The notes below the pieces were generated by a model. The model made no database searches and was not told the origin of the DNA. It saw nothing but the letters and a program-made list of their open reading frames with translations. This document shows, piece by piece, positions 17,308 to 24,391 of a DNA stretch of 56,767 bases. A program made the position numbers and the translations under genes. Source of the stretch: an uncultured Prevotellaceae bacterium (GTDB taxonomy: Bacteria > Bacteroidota > Bacteroidia > Bacteroidales > Bacteroidaceae); assembly GCA_902771155.1 (NCBI GenBank), contig CACXVS010000013.1, forward strand, positions 1 to 56,767, read 5' to 3'. Every line of letters begins with the position of its first letter. The stretch's first letter is position 1.

Positions 17308-18150
17308 TTAATAATGTAATTCGGTTTCAAATAGTTCCTGCATCACTTCCTCGCTCATGGCATAAGCCTGTTCTGCCTCAGGGAATGAACGTTGTTCGCA
17401 CTCCTGTTTGTACTGCTTGAACGCCTCGAGCATGATGCTATGGAGGTCGGCATATTTCTTCACAAACTTAGGTATAAAGCCGTTGGTAAAGCCCAGCATG
17501 TCCTGATAGACAAGCACTTGTCCGTCGCAGCCGTTGCCAGCTCCGATGCCGATGGTAAGTGCCTTTGTTTGCGATGTGATCAGCTTTGCGAGTGCTGCGG
17601 GTACGCACTCCAGTGTGATGGCGAAAGCACCAGCCTCTTCGACGGCCTCTGCATCCTTCAGCAGTTTTCTGGCCTGTTCCAGCGACTTGCCTTGCACCTT
17701 ATAGCCCCCCAGTGCATTTACTGACTGTGGGGTAAGTCCGATATGAGCCACGACAGGAATGCCAGCCTGTACGATAGCCTTAATGCGGTCGGCATACTCA
17801 ATGCCACCTTCGAGTTTGACGGCCTGGCAATTCGTTTCCTTCATAATGCGCCCGGCATTGCGAACGGCATCCTCTACAGAGGTCTGATACGACATAAACG
17901 GCATATCGATGACCACCAGGGCTTCTTTGGCACCACGGCAGACTGCCTTGCCATGATGGATCATGTCCTCAACAGTCACTGCGAGGGTGTTCTCATAACC
18001 AAGCATTACGTTTCCAAGGGAGTCGCCAACGAGGATCATGTCAATTCCTGCCTCGTCGATAGTCTGGGCTGTATGATAGTCATAAGCCGTTAACATACTG
18101 ATGGGAAGTTTTCCCTTACGGTTAAGCAAATCGATGATTGATTTTCTCAT
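17308..18150 (-). CDS. panB: 3-methyl-2-oxobutanoate hydroxymethyltransferase
   Basis: A 280-residue (beta/alpha)8 enzyme that adds a hydroxymethyl group from methylene-tetrahydrofolate to ketoisovalerate, the first committed step to pantothenate. Motifs are MLTAYDYHTAQTIDEAG, ILVGDSLGNVMLGY (metal-binding Asp), VVIDMPFMSY, KLEGG, and HIGLTPQSVNALGGYKVQG. It is the first gene of the minus-strand operon panB-panC-panD-coaBC-DUF2520 and has its own promoter. Confidence 0.96.
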   Translation of the reverse strand: MRKSIIDLLNRKGKLPISMLTAYDYHTAQTIDEAGIDMILVGDSLGNVMLGYENTLAVTVEDMIHHGKAVCRGAKEALVVIDMPFMSYQTSVEDAVRNAGRIMKETNCQAVKLEGGIEYADRIKAIVQAGIPVVAHIGLTPQSVNALGGYKVQGKSLEQARKLLKDAEAVEEAGAFAITLECVPAALAKLITSQTKALTIGIGAGNGCDGQVLVYQDMLGFTNGFIPKFVKKYADLHSIMLEAFKQYKQECEQRSFPEAEQAYAMSEEVMQELFETELHY

Positions 18151-18181
18151 GATTAATGGTAGATGATACTATTTGAGGGTG

Positions 18182-18213
18182 CAAAAGTAGGACTTTATTT
18201 TAATATCCACAAA
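18182..18213 (-). promoter_or_regulatory. Promoter of the pan/coa operon
   Basis: On the minus strand the -33 TTTG (18210-18213), a 20-bp spacer and TACTTTTG (18182-18189) form a strong Bacteroidetes promoter. The panB ATG is about 30 bp downstream. Confidence 0.8.
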
Positions 18214-18263
18214 CTTTTTAGTTATTTTCTGCTGTTTTTGAGTGTTGTATTGATAAAAAGCAG

Positions 18264-18271
18264 TATCTTTG
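18264..18271 (+). promoter_or_regulatory. Predicted -7 element of dapB
   Basis: TATCTTTG lies 24 bp before the dapB ATG. The -33 box is ambiguous: TTTG at 18237-18240 is 23 bp away, GTTG at 18244-18247 is 16 bp away. Confidence 0.65.
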
Positions 18272-18295
18272 CAGCGTTTTTAATCAACGTGTTAT

Positions 18296-19009
18296 ATGAA
18301 AATAGCTTTAATCGGCTACGGAAAGATGGGTAAAATGATCGAGCAGATAGCCCTTGACCGTGGTCATGAGATTGTGAGTATTATCGACATTGATAATCAG
18401 GAGGATTTTGATTCTCCTGCGTTTGCATCTGCAGATGTGGCCATTGAGTTCACTGCGCCTCAGGCAGCCTATGGCAACTACCTGAAGGCTTGGGCAAAAG
18501 GTGTTAAGGTGGTCAGTGGCTCTACAGGTTGGATGAAGGAGCATGGCGACGAGGTGCGTAAGGCTTGTGCTGAAGGCAAGACGCTTTTCTGGGCCTCGAA
18601 TTTCAGTATTGGCGTGGCCATCTTCTCTGCTGTGAACCGCTATCTGGCGAAGATCATGAACCTGTTCCCTCAATATGATGTTGAGATGGAGGAGACCCAC
18701 CATGTGCACAAGCTGGATCATCCCAGTGGTACTGCCATTACTCTGGCCGATGAAATCGTGGAGAATATCGACCGTAAAGAGGGGTGGAAGGAGGATACTA
18801 CGGATAAGAAGTATCTCCGAGTGGATCATATCCGTCGGGGTGAGGTGCCTGGCATCCATACCATCCGCTATGATTCTGATGCCGACTTGATAACAATCAC
18901 CCACGATGCCCATAGCCGTAAGGGTTTTGCGCTTGGGGCTGTGCTGGCTGCTGAATATACGAAGGATCATCAGGGTCTGCTGACCATATCAGATATGTTT
19001 AAATTCTAA
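18296..19009 (+). CDS. dapB: 4-hydroxy-tetrahydrodipicolinate reductase
   Basis: A 237-residue enzyme of the diaminopimelate/lysine pathway, reducing the dihydrodipicolinate precursor with NAD(P)H. It has the nucleotide-binding start MKIALIGYGKMGKMI, VVSGSTGW, ASNFSIGVAIF, and the substrate-binding and catalytic motif ETHHVHKLDHPSGTA. It is a little shorter than the roughly 250-270 residues of well-known DapB proteins, as in other Bacteroidetes. Signal peptidase I follows downstream. Confidence 0.95.
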   Translation: MKIALIGYGKMGKMIEQIALDRGHEIVSIIDIDNQEDFDSPAFASADVAIEFTAPQAAYGNYLKAWAKGVKVVSGSTGWMKEHGDEVRKACAEGKTLFWASNFSIGVAIFSAVNRYLAKIMNLFPQYDVEMEETHHVHKLDHPSGTAITLADEIVENIDRKEGWKEDTTDKKYLRVDHIRRGEVPGIHTIRYDSDADLITITHDAHSRKGFALGAVLAAEYTKDHQGLLTISDMFKF

Positions 19010-19091
19010 AACATAGGTTAAAGTAACGATCAGATGCAACTTACCGGGTTGCTATGGCGTCAAATCTGTGTGAATGTATTTTTTAGCTAAA

Positions 19092-20522
19092 ATGGTGAAA
19101 AAGAAAGAATTCAATCCGAAGGTACAATGGGCAAAGTTCATCGTTGTGCTGATACTCTATTTGCTCTTCTTGTATTGGGTCAAGAGTTGGTGGGGACTTC
19201 TCGTCGTACCGTTCATCTTTGATATTTATATCACGAAGAAGATTAAGTGGCAGTGGTGGAAGGAGGCTGAGAAACCCGTGAAGTTCGTCATGTCGTGGAT
19301 CGATGCGCTTGTTTTCGCACTTGTCGCCGTCTATTTCATCAACCAGTTCTTCTTCCAGAATTACGTCATTCCATCGAGTTCTTTGGAGAAATCGTTGCTG
19401 ACGGGCGACTACTTGTTTGTGTCGAAGGTCAGTTATGGTCCCCGTATTCCCCAGACTCCGCTGACAATGCCGTTGACACAGCACACCCTGCCTGTTGTGG
19501 AGTGTAAGTCGTATTTCGACTGGCCCCATTGGGACTATCGTCGTGTGAAGGGTTTGGGCAATGTACAACTGAATGACATCGTGGTGTTTAATTTCCCTGC
19601 TGGCGATACGCTCTGCTCGGCACCTCAGTATCAGTCATACGATTATTATCAGATGTGTTACAGCATCGGCTATCAGATCTATCCCAATCGTCCTAATCCA
19701 GATTCTCTTTCTGCGGAACAGCGTTTGAAGTATTTCCAGACGATCTATGAGGCTGGGCGTAATGAGTTGTGGCGCAACAGGGGAGAATATGGTGAGATTA
19801 TCACCCGTCCGGCAGACCGTCGTGAGAATTATGTGAAGCGCTGTGTAGGTCTGCCCGGACAGACGCTCCAGATCAAGGATCATATTGTCTATCTGGATGG
19901 CAAGGCCAATAAAGAGCCTGATAACGTGCAATATACTTATCATGTTAAGTTGAAGCAGGCTATTCCCGACGACATGATGGAGGAACTTGGCATCTCTATG
20001 GAGGACCTCACCAGCCTGAATACCTTAGGCTATATGCCGCTGACTCAGCATGCCGTTGCCTCCCTGCAGGCCAGAAAGGATCTTGTAGAGAGTATTACGC
20101 TGAACACAGAGGCTAACGACTTGGAGATATATCCGCTGAATGGCAACAAGCACTGGACAAGAGATAACTATGGTCCTGTATGGATTCCGAAGAAAGGTGA
20201 GAAGATCAGTCTGACGCTGGATAATATCGCCATCTACGAGCGTCCTATCAAGGTCTATGAGGGCAATGAGCTGGAGGTGAAAGACGGAAAGATCTTCATC
20301 AACGGTAAAGAGACCAACGAATATACCTTTAAGATGGACTATTATTGGATGCAGGGCGACAATCGCCATAACTCTGCCGACTCTCGCTACTGGGGTTTTG
20401 TGCCTGAGGATCACATTGTTGGTAAACCGATCTTTATCTGGTGGTCGAGCGATCCAGATCGCAGAGGCATCAATGGTGTCCGTTGGAGCCGTATTGGCAA
20501 GATCGTAGATAATATTAAGTAA
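19092..20522 (+). CDS. lepB: Signal peptidase I, large Bacteroidetes type
   Basis: A 476-residue membrane protease that removes signal peptides from exported proteins. Hydrophobic segments lie near 13-30 and 33-45, with another (about 68-88) before the catalytic domain. The nucleophilic Ser lies in VIPSSSLEKSLLTGDYLFVSK, the general-base Lys in NYVKRCVGLPGQ, and the box E motif is GDNRHNSADSRYWGFVP. It is far longer than E. coli LepB (324) because of inserted segments between the boxes. A second in-frame ATG at 19074 would add six residues. A WbqC-like gene starts 8 bp downstream. Confidence 0.93.
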   Translation: MVKKKEFNPKVQWAKFIVVLILYLLFLYWVKSWWGLLVVPFIFDIYITKKIKWQWWKEAEKPVKFVMSWIDALVFALVAVYFINQFFFQNYVIPSSSLEKSLLTGDYLFVSKVSYGPRIPQTPLTMPLTQHTLPVVECKSYFDWPHWDYRRVKGLGNVQLNDIVVFNFPAGDTLCSAPQYQSYDYYQMCYSIGYQIYPNRPNPDSLSAEQRLKYFQTIYEAGRNELWRNRGEYGEIITRPADRRENYVKRCVGLPGQTLQIKDHIVYLDGKANKEPDNVQYTYHVKLKQAIPDDMMEELGISMEDLTSLNTLGYMPLTQHAVASLQARKDLVESITLNTEANDLEIYPLNGNKHWTRDNYGPVWIPKKGEKISLTLDNIAIYERPIKVYEGNELEVKDGKIFINGKETNEYTFKMDYYWMQGDNRHNSADSRYWGFVPEDHIVGKPIFIWWSSDPDRRGINGVRWSRIGKIVDNIK

Positions 20523-20530
20523 GGTAGGGC

Positions 20531-21133
20531 ATGGATGCTCTGCTGAGTACAACCTATTTCGGCCCTGTACAGTGGTTTCAGAAACTGTGCAGGGCCGAAC
20601 ATGTGGAAATAGAGCAGTGGGAGAGTTTCCAAAAGCAGACCTATCGTAACCGTTGCCTTATTGCTGCTACGAATGGTGTCCAGGCCCTCACCATTCCTAT
20701 TGAGCGTGGCACTTCGCCACTTATAAAGGATATCCGTATCAGTGATCATGGCAACTGGCGCCATCTTCATTGGAATGCCTTGCAGAGTGCTTATGGTGAG
20801 TCGCCATTCTTTGAATATTACCAGGATGACATTCAGCCTTTCTTTGAAAAGAAGTGGGACTTCCTATTGGATTATAATGAGGATATCCGTCTGAAAATCT
20901 GCGAATTGATCGATATCCAGCCTCATGTATCCTTTACGGTAGGGTATTCCTCATCTCCTTCCGTGATGGATTACCGTTCAGCAATCAATCCCAAACACCC
21001 TGAACCAGACCCAGACTTTGTACCAAAACCCTATTATCAGGTGTATCAACAGAAACACGGCTTTCTGCAAAACCTCTCTATCCTCGACCTGCTTTTCAAT
21101 ATGGGTCCAGAGAGTATCTACTACGTGCTATAG
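20531..21133 (+). CDS. WbqC-like family protein
   Basis: A 200-residue protein of the WbqC-like family, often found near polysaccharide or aminosugar genes but without a firmly established reaction. Recognisable parts are the start LLSTTYFGPVQWFQKL, a conserved Trp/Tyr/Arg cluster (QKQTYRNRCLIAATNG) and LTIPIERG. There is no signal peptide. It is translationally close to lepB (8 bp). Its 3' end overlaps the convergent ccsA gene by 13 bp. Confidence 0.85.
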   Translation: MDALLSTTYFGPVQWFQKLCRAEHVEIEQWESFQKQTYRNRCLIAATNGVQALTIPIERGTSPLIKDIRISDHGNWRHLHWNALQSAYGESPFFEYYQDDIQPFFEKKWDFLLDYNEDIRLKICELIDIQPHVSFTVGYSSSPSVMDYRSAINPKHPEPDPDFVPKPYYQVYQQKHGFLQNLSILDLLFNMGPESIYYVL

Positions 21134-21906
21134 GTATGTACACTGGTGCCTTGAGCTGCAGGGAGGTAGTTAATGCCCCACCAGCACATCTGAAGCAGGA
21201 TAAAGGCGACGATGAGTCCCCATAAAGCCAACTTCGGATTATGTTTTGGCAGCAGGCGATAGTGTATATATATAAGGTATGCGAGCCAGGTGATAGCTGC
21301 CCAAGTCTCTTTCGGATCCCACGACCAGTAATGTCCCCAGGCCTCCTTGGCCCATAGGGCTCCGAAGAGCATGCCAAAAGTCATGAACGCAAGTCCGACA
21401 TAGACGAGATTGTCTGTTATGTCAAACTCCTCATAGGTCACTTTTTCTTTTTTTAAGAGCAGCAAGTATAAAGCCATCACTGCTGCAGCACCAAGTACGG
21501 CATAGGCGAACATATACACGATGACGTGGGGTGCAAACCATGGGCTTTGCAGTGCAGGCATCAGTGTCTTTGAATGAATCTCGGGCTTGAAGAGGTTCAC
21601 GCAGATAAACACTAGTGCCAGTATTGTTGAAAAAGAAAGAATCCACTTGTACTTCCATCGCGAATAGACAATAAGACCTGCCAGAGGTAAGAAGAATGAA
21701 TACCAGAGTCTTGTTTCACCCATCGTACGGAGAGGTGGTCGTTCCAACGAGATCCACATCGAGAGGATGAACAAGAAGAAAACGAGCAGTCCGATAGTGG
21801 TAGTCGTATAGCTTACAGTGGTCTTTCCCTTCCATGCCGCCCAGGCACCTACAGCCCAAAACAGCACTGCTGTTATTGCGAAATAAATGAATTGGTCCCA
21901 GGTCAT
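21121..21906 (-). CDS. ccsA: Cytochrome c biogenesis protein CcsA/ResC (CcmC-like)
   Basis: A 261-residue protein with about eight transmembrane segments. The heme-handling WWD-type motif is WGHYWSWDPKETWAAITW, near residue 185, and conserved histidines lie in the flanking loops. With ResB/Ccs1 it exports heme and attaches it to apocytochrome c (System II). I chose the ATG at 21904-21906, which overlaps the resB stop as ATGA and has a rare strong Shine-Dalgarno (AGGAGG) just upstream. It is the last gene of the fur-led operon. No cytochrome c gene such as nrfHA is beside it. Confidence 0.92.
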   Translation of the reverse strand: MTWDQFIYFAITAVLFWAVGAWAAWKGKTTVSYTTTTIGLLVFFLFILSMWISLERPPLRTMGETRLWYSFFLPLAGLIVYSRWKYKWILSFSTILALVFICVNLFKPEIHSKTLMPALQSPWFAPHVIVYMFAYAVLGAAAVMALYLLLLKKEKVTYEEFDITDNLVYVGLAFMTFGMLFGALWAKEAWGHYWSWDPKETWAAITWLAYLIYIHYRLLPKHNPKLALWGLIVAFILLQMCWWGINYLPAAQGTSVHTYST

Positions 21907-22787
21907 ACGCGTTTCCTCCTTCCTCCTAACACAAACATGCACAAGGCTCCAGCCAACATCATATAAATGCCCGTATAAACCAATGGAAGCCATGGGTCAC
22001 TTACCAGTTCGAGGATTGAAATCTGGCTCTTAGCTCCCATTTGCGTGTCGTAGCCATACTGATAGATCTTCCAACCATCCACCTCAGCAGGCTTGTTCAC
22101 ATCCACTGTTGTCTGGATATCTTTTCCCGATTTGGTCCGAATCTGAATCTCCGAAGCGAAGCGCTTGGGCGAGCCGTCGTCATAGGTATCCATGATAAAC
22201 CGCTTTAGTTCGATGGTCAACGGCATTTCTTTTACAAATCCTTCCTGCGTCAGAGCCCTCCACTCAGATTCTCCTACGGTTGTAACCATTTTCAGACGTT
22301 GCATGTCAGCATTGCCCAGTGTAGCTGTCGTCATGGCAAGAAACATTCCTAGGTGATTCAGCAGGAAGGGGATGTCGCGCTTCCAACTTTTCAGATGCGT
22401 CAACCTTTGGATGATCACCTGCCCGAGAATCAGTGCCATAAGGACGTATATCAGCACGAAAGGCCAGAACGATAACATATTGTTAAACCACGATCCGTTT
22501 GCCTGTTGTCGTGTCAGGCCCATGATGATCGTCAGTACAACGGCATATACTATGGCAGGGATGGCTGCCTTGAAAGAGCCCATAAACTGAAAGGCATAGA
22601 ACTTTTCCCTCAACAACCAGATAAAGGCTGTCAATGCCAGGAAACTGCCCAGGACGATACCGTTGACTGGCCATGCAAAAGTGTCCCATACTACTGGTCC
22701 GACACTCAGTTCCAGTGCCAATCCAATCACCATCAGGCCTCCACCTATCAGGAAACCCTCTTTCATGCTCCAGGGCTTATTCCACAT
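21903..22787 (-). CDS. resB: ResB/Ccs1-like cytochrome c biogenesis protein
   Basis: A 294-residue membrane protein with about four transmembrane segments in its N-terminal half (about 10-30, 40-58, 68-90, 105-123), a periplasmic domain (about 150-255) and a final transmembrane helix (about 263-287). In System II, ResB/Ccs1 partners CcsA in heme delivery. Its start overlaps the thioesterase gene by 11 bp, and its stop overlaps the ccsA start by 4 bp. It is shorter than firmicute ResB but has the order typical of Bacteroidetes Ccs1. The call rests on architecture and the ccsA partner. Confidence 0.85.
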   Translation of the reverse strand: MWNKPWSMKEGFLIGGGLMVIGLALELSVGPVVWDTFAWPVNGIVLGSFLALTAFIWLLREKFYAFQFMGSFKAAIPAIVYAVVLTIIMGLTRQQANGSWFNNMLSFWPFVLIYVLMALILGQVIIQRLTHLKSWKRDIPFLLNHLGMFLAMTTATLGNADMQRLKMVTTVGESEWRALTQEGFVKEMPLTIELKRFIMDTYDDGSPKRFASEIQIRTKSGKDIQTTVDVNKPAEVDGWKIYQYGYDTQMGAKSQISILELVSDPWLPLVYTGIYMMLAGALCMFVLGGRRKRV

Positions 22788-23184
22788 CTATAAAATCCTT
22801 AAAGGCTTCATCGTATTCTGGGGAATTGGCGAGGCGACCGTGAACGAGACAAACGAGTTCAACGGTAGCACGGAAACAGAGCTGTTTGTCGCTGGCGCGA
22901 TATATATCCTGATAGAACAGATATTTAAGTCCGTCTTTCTTGAGGTTAAGGCGCGAGATAAACTCATCGTCGCAGCGAAGGGGTACTTTGTACTGCAGTT
23001 TCATGCTATGGACAACGGCGTCGATGCCCTGTTCGTGGAGAGCGGAAAAACTGACGCCAAGACTGCGAAGGAAGAGGTGGCGCGTGTGCTCGGCATAATG
23101 CAGATAGTTGGCATTGTTCACAATGCCCTCGATGTCGCATTCATAGTCGCGTACCTCCATACGGGTTTCGAAAATGTATTTCAT
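22777..23184 (-). CDS. Acyl-CoA thioesterase, hotdog fold (YbgC/4HBT type)
   Basis: A 135-residue hotdog-fold thioesterase. The catalytic pattern is VRDYECDIEGIVNNANYLHYAEHTRH, with the Asp and the VNNANYLxYxE motif typical of the 4-hydroxybenzoyl-CoA thioesterase/YbgC group. It hydrolyses an acyl-CoA or acyl-carrier thioester; the substrate is unknown. It overlaps the HAD gene by 4 bp upstream and resB by 11 bp downstream, so expression is coupled within the fur-ccsA operon. No obvious functional link to cytochrome maturation is known. Confidence 0.88.
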   Translation of the reverse strand: MKYIFETRMEVRDYECDIEGIVNNANYLHYAEHTRHLFLRSLGVSFSALHEQGIDAVVHSMKLQYKVPLRCDDEFISRLNLKKDGLKYLFYQDIYRASDKQLCFRATVELVCLVHGRLANSPEYDEAFKDFIDVE

Positions 23185-23870
23185 AAGTGTTGTAGTATTT
23201 CGTTGAAATGGGAGATTTTGATAAGTCGTTCGTGCTCGATATCTTCTGAGTGTTCCAGTTGCCAGGTGACGTGGAACGGAATGTGGATGGCAGAAGCTCC
23301 GATGGTGAGGGCAGGGGCAATGTCGCTCTTTAAGGAGTTGCCCACCATCAGTAGCTGCGAAGGCAGGATGCCCAGATGTTCGCAGAGTTGTTGAAACTCC
23401 ACCTCAGTCTTGTTGGATGTTATTTCCACATGTGAGAAATACTTTGCCAGTCCGCTGCGCTTCAGTTTGTTCTCCTGATCCTGCAGTTCTCCCTTCGTGA
23501 AGACCACGAGACGATAAGGATAGGCTTGGAGCCGTTGTAGTGTTTCTTCTACCTCGGGCAATGGTGTGGCAGGCAGGTGAAGCAGCGATTTGCTATCAGC
23601 CAACAAATTGCTAAGTTCTGTAGCTGAGAGGTGGTCGCCAGCCACTCGCAGGGCAGTCTCTATAATGCTGATGGTAAAGGCTTTGCAACCATAACCAAGG
23701 TCGGCCATATTGCCTGATTCTGTTTGGAAAAGCTCTTGTGCAGGTACTTTGCAATAGGGTGCGATGAGTTGATAGAGGTGTTGCTCTACAGCTTCGAAGT
23801 GCGACTGGCAATCCCACAGGGTGTCGTCAGCATCGAAAGCAATGACTCGTAGATCTCGCAGGTGGTTCAT
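23181..23870 (-). CDS. HAD-family hydrolase (phosphatase-like)
   Basis: A 229-residue HAD-superfamily hydrolase. Motif I is IAFDADDTLWD (nucleophile and acid Asp near the N-terminus), motif II a Thr in VVFTKG, motif III the Lys in TSNKTE, and motif IV GNSLKSDIAPA. A helical cap lies between motifs I and II. The substrate is unknown. I chose the ATG at 23868-23870, which overlaps the Fur stop codon as ATGA. The downstream thioesterase overlaps its 3' end by 4 bp. Confidence 0.9.
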   Translation of the reverse strand: MNHLRDLRVIAFDADDTLWDCQSHFEAVEQHLYQLIAPYCKVPAQELFQTESGNMADLGYGCKAFTISIIETALRVAGDHLSATELSNLLADSKSLLHLPATPLPEVEETLQRLQAYPYRLVVFTKGELQDQENKLKRSGLAKYFSHVEITSNKTEVEFQQLCEHLGILPSQLLMVGNSLKSDIAPALTIGASAIHIPFHVTWQLEHSEDIEHERLIKISHFNEILQHL

Positions 23871-24283
23871 TTGGCACAATGGGGACAGATGCCTTTAAGC
23901 ATATAGTTCTTGGAATGAAGCAGAAAACCCTCTGGCAAGTTGATGTCAGGCAACGATACACCCTCCAGACAGTATGTTTGCTGACACACTTCACAGAAGA
24001 AGTGAGGATGCTGGTCGTCGTCATGCTCATGACTATGACTGTGACAGAGCTCGTATTTAGTGCCATCGCTGCTGCCTTCGATGGTATGTACCAGATGGTG
24101 CTCACGAAAGAGTGTCAGGGCACGGAACACATTCGATTTGTCGATGGTTCCTATCCTGTGCTCCAGTTCAGCCAGCGACTGAGGCAGCATAGACGATGCC
24201 AATGCCTTCACCACAACTATACGGTTGGCGGTGGGCTTAATATCATGCTCCTCGAGCAGTCTGACACAGGTTGTTTCGTCCAT
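23867..24283 (-). CDS. Fur/Zur-family transcriptional regulator
   Basis: A 138-residue metal-sensing repressor. The N-terminal winged helix (about 1-75) has the recognition-helix pattern DKSNVFRALTLFREH. The dimerisation and metal domain has a His/Asp-rich stretch (about 82-96), then CEVC (about 98-101), CLEG, and a terminal CPHC that completes a Cys4 zinc site. The unusually His-rich loop suggests zinc or another metal rather than iron alone; which metal is not decidable here. It is the first gene of a five-gene overlapping operon that ends in resB-ccsA, so metal supply may govern cytochrome c maturation. The ATG at 24281-24283 follows an A-rich GGAAAAA. Confidence 0.9.
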   Translation of the reverse strand: MDETTCVRLLEEHDIKPTANRIVVVKALASSMLPQSLAELEHRIGTIDKSNVFRALTLFREHHLVHTIEGSSDGTKYELCHSHSHEHDDDQHPHFFCEVCQQTYCLEGVSLPDINLPEGFLLHSKNYMLKGICPHCAK

Positions 24284-24301
24284 TTTTTCCTTTTTTGTGT
24301 G

Positions 24302-24309
24302 CAAAGATA
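24302..24309 (-). promoter_or_regulatory. Predicted -7 element of the fur-led operon
   Basis: TATCTTTG on the minus strand lies 18 bp before the Fur ATG. No clear -33 TTTG is seen at the usual spacing, as in many activator-dependent or weak promoters. Confidence 0.6.
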
Positions 24310-24352
24310 CGTAATTTTTGGCAAGAAATGAAGCGGATAAGGGAAAAATGAT

Positions 24353-24360
24353 TAATTTTG
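24353..24360 (+). promoter_or_regulatory. Predicted -7 element of the AsmA-like gene
   Basis: TAATTTTG lies 31 bp before the GTG start at 24392. It sits about 45 bp from the divergent Fur promoter, so both could share a regulatory zone. Confidence 0.55.
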
Positions 24361-24391
24361 CAATCTAAAGTCCTAAAAACAAGAATTAACG

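Noticed and set aside
17304..17330. Upstream start for panC at 17330
   Set aside because: It would overlap panB by 23 bp and add residues not typical of PanC; the ATG at 17303 gives a normal N-terminus.
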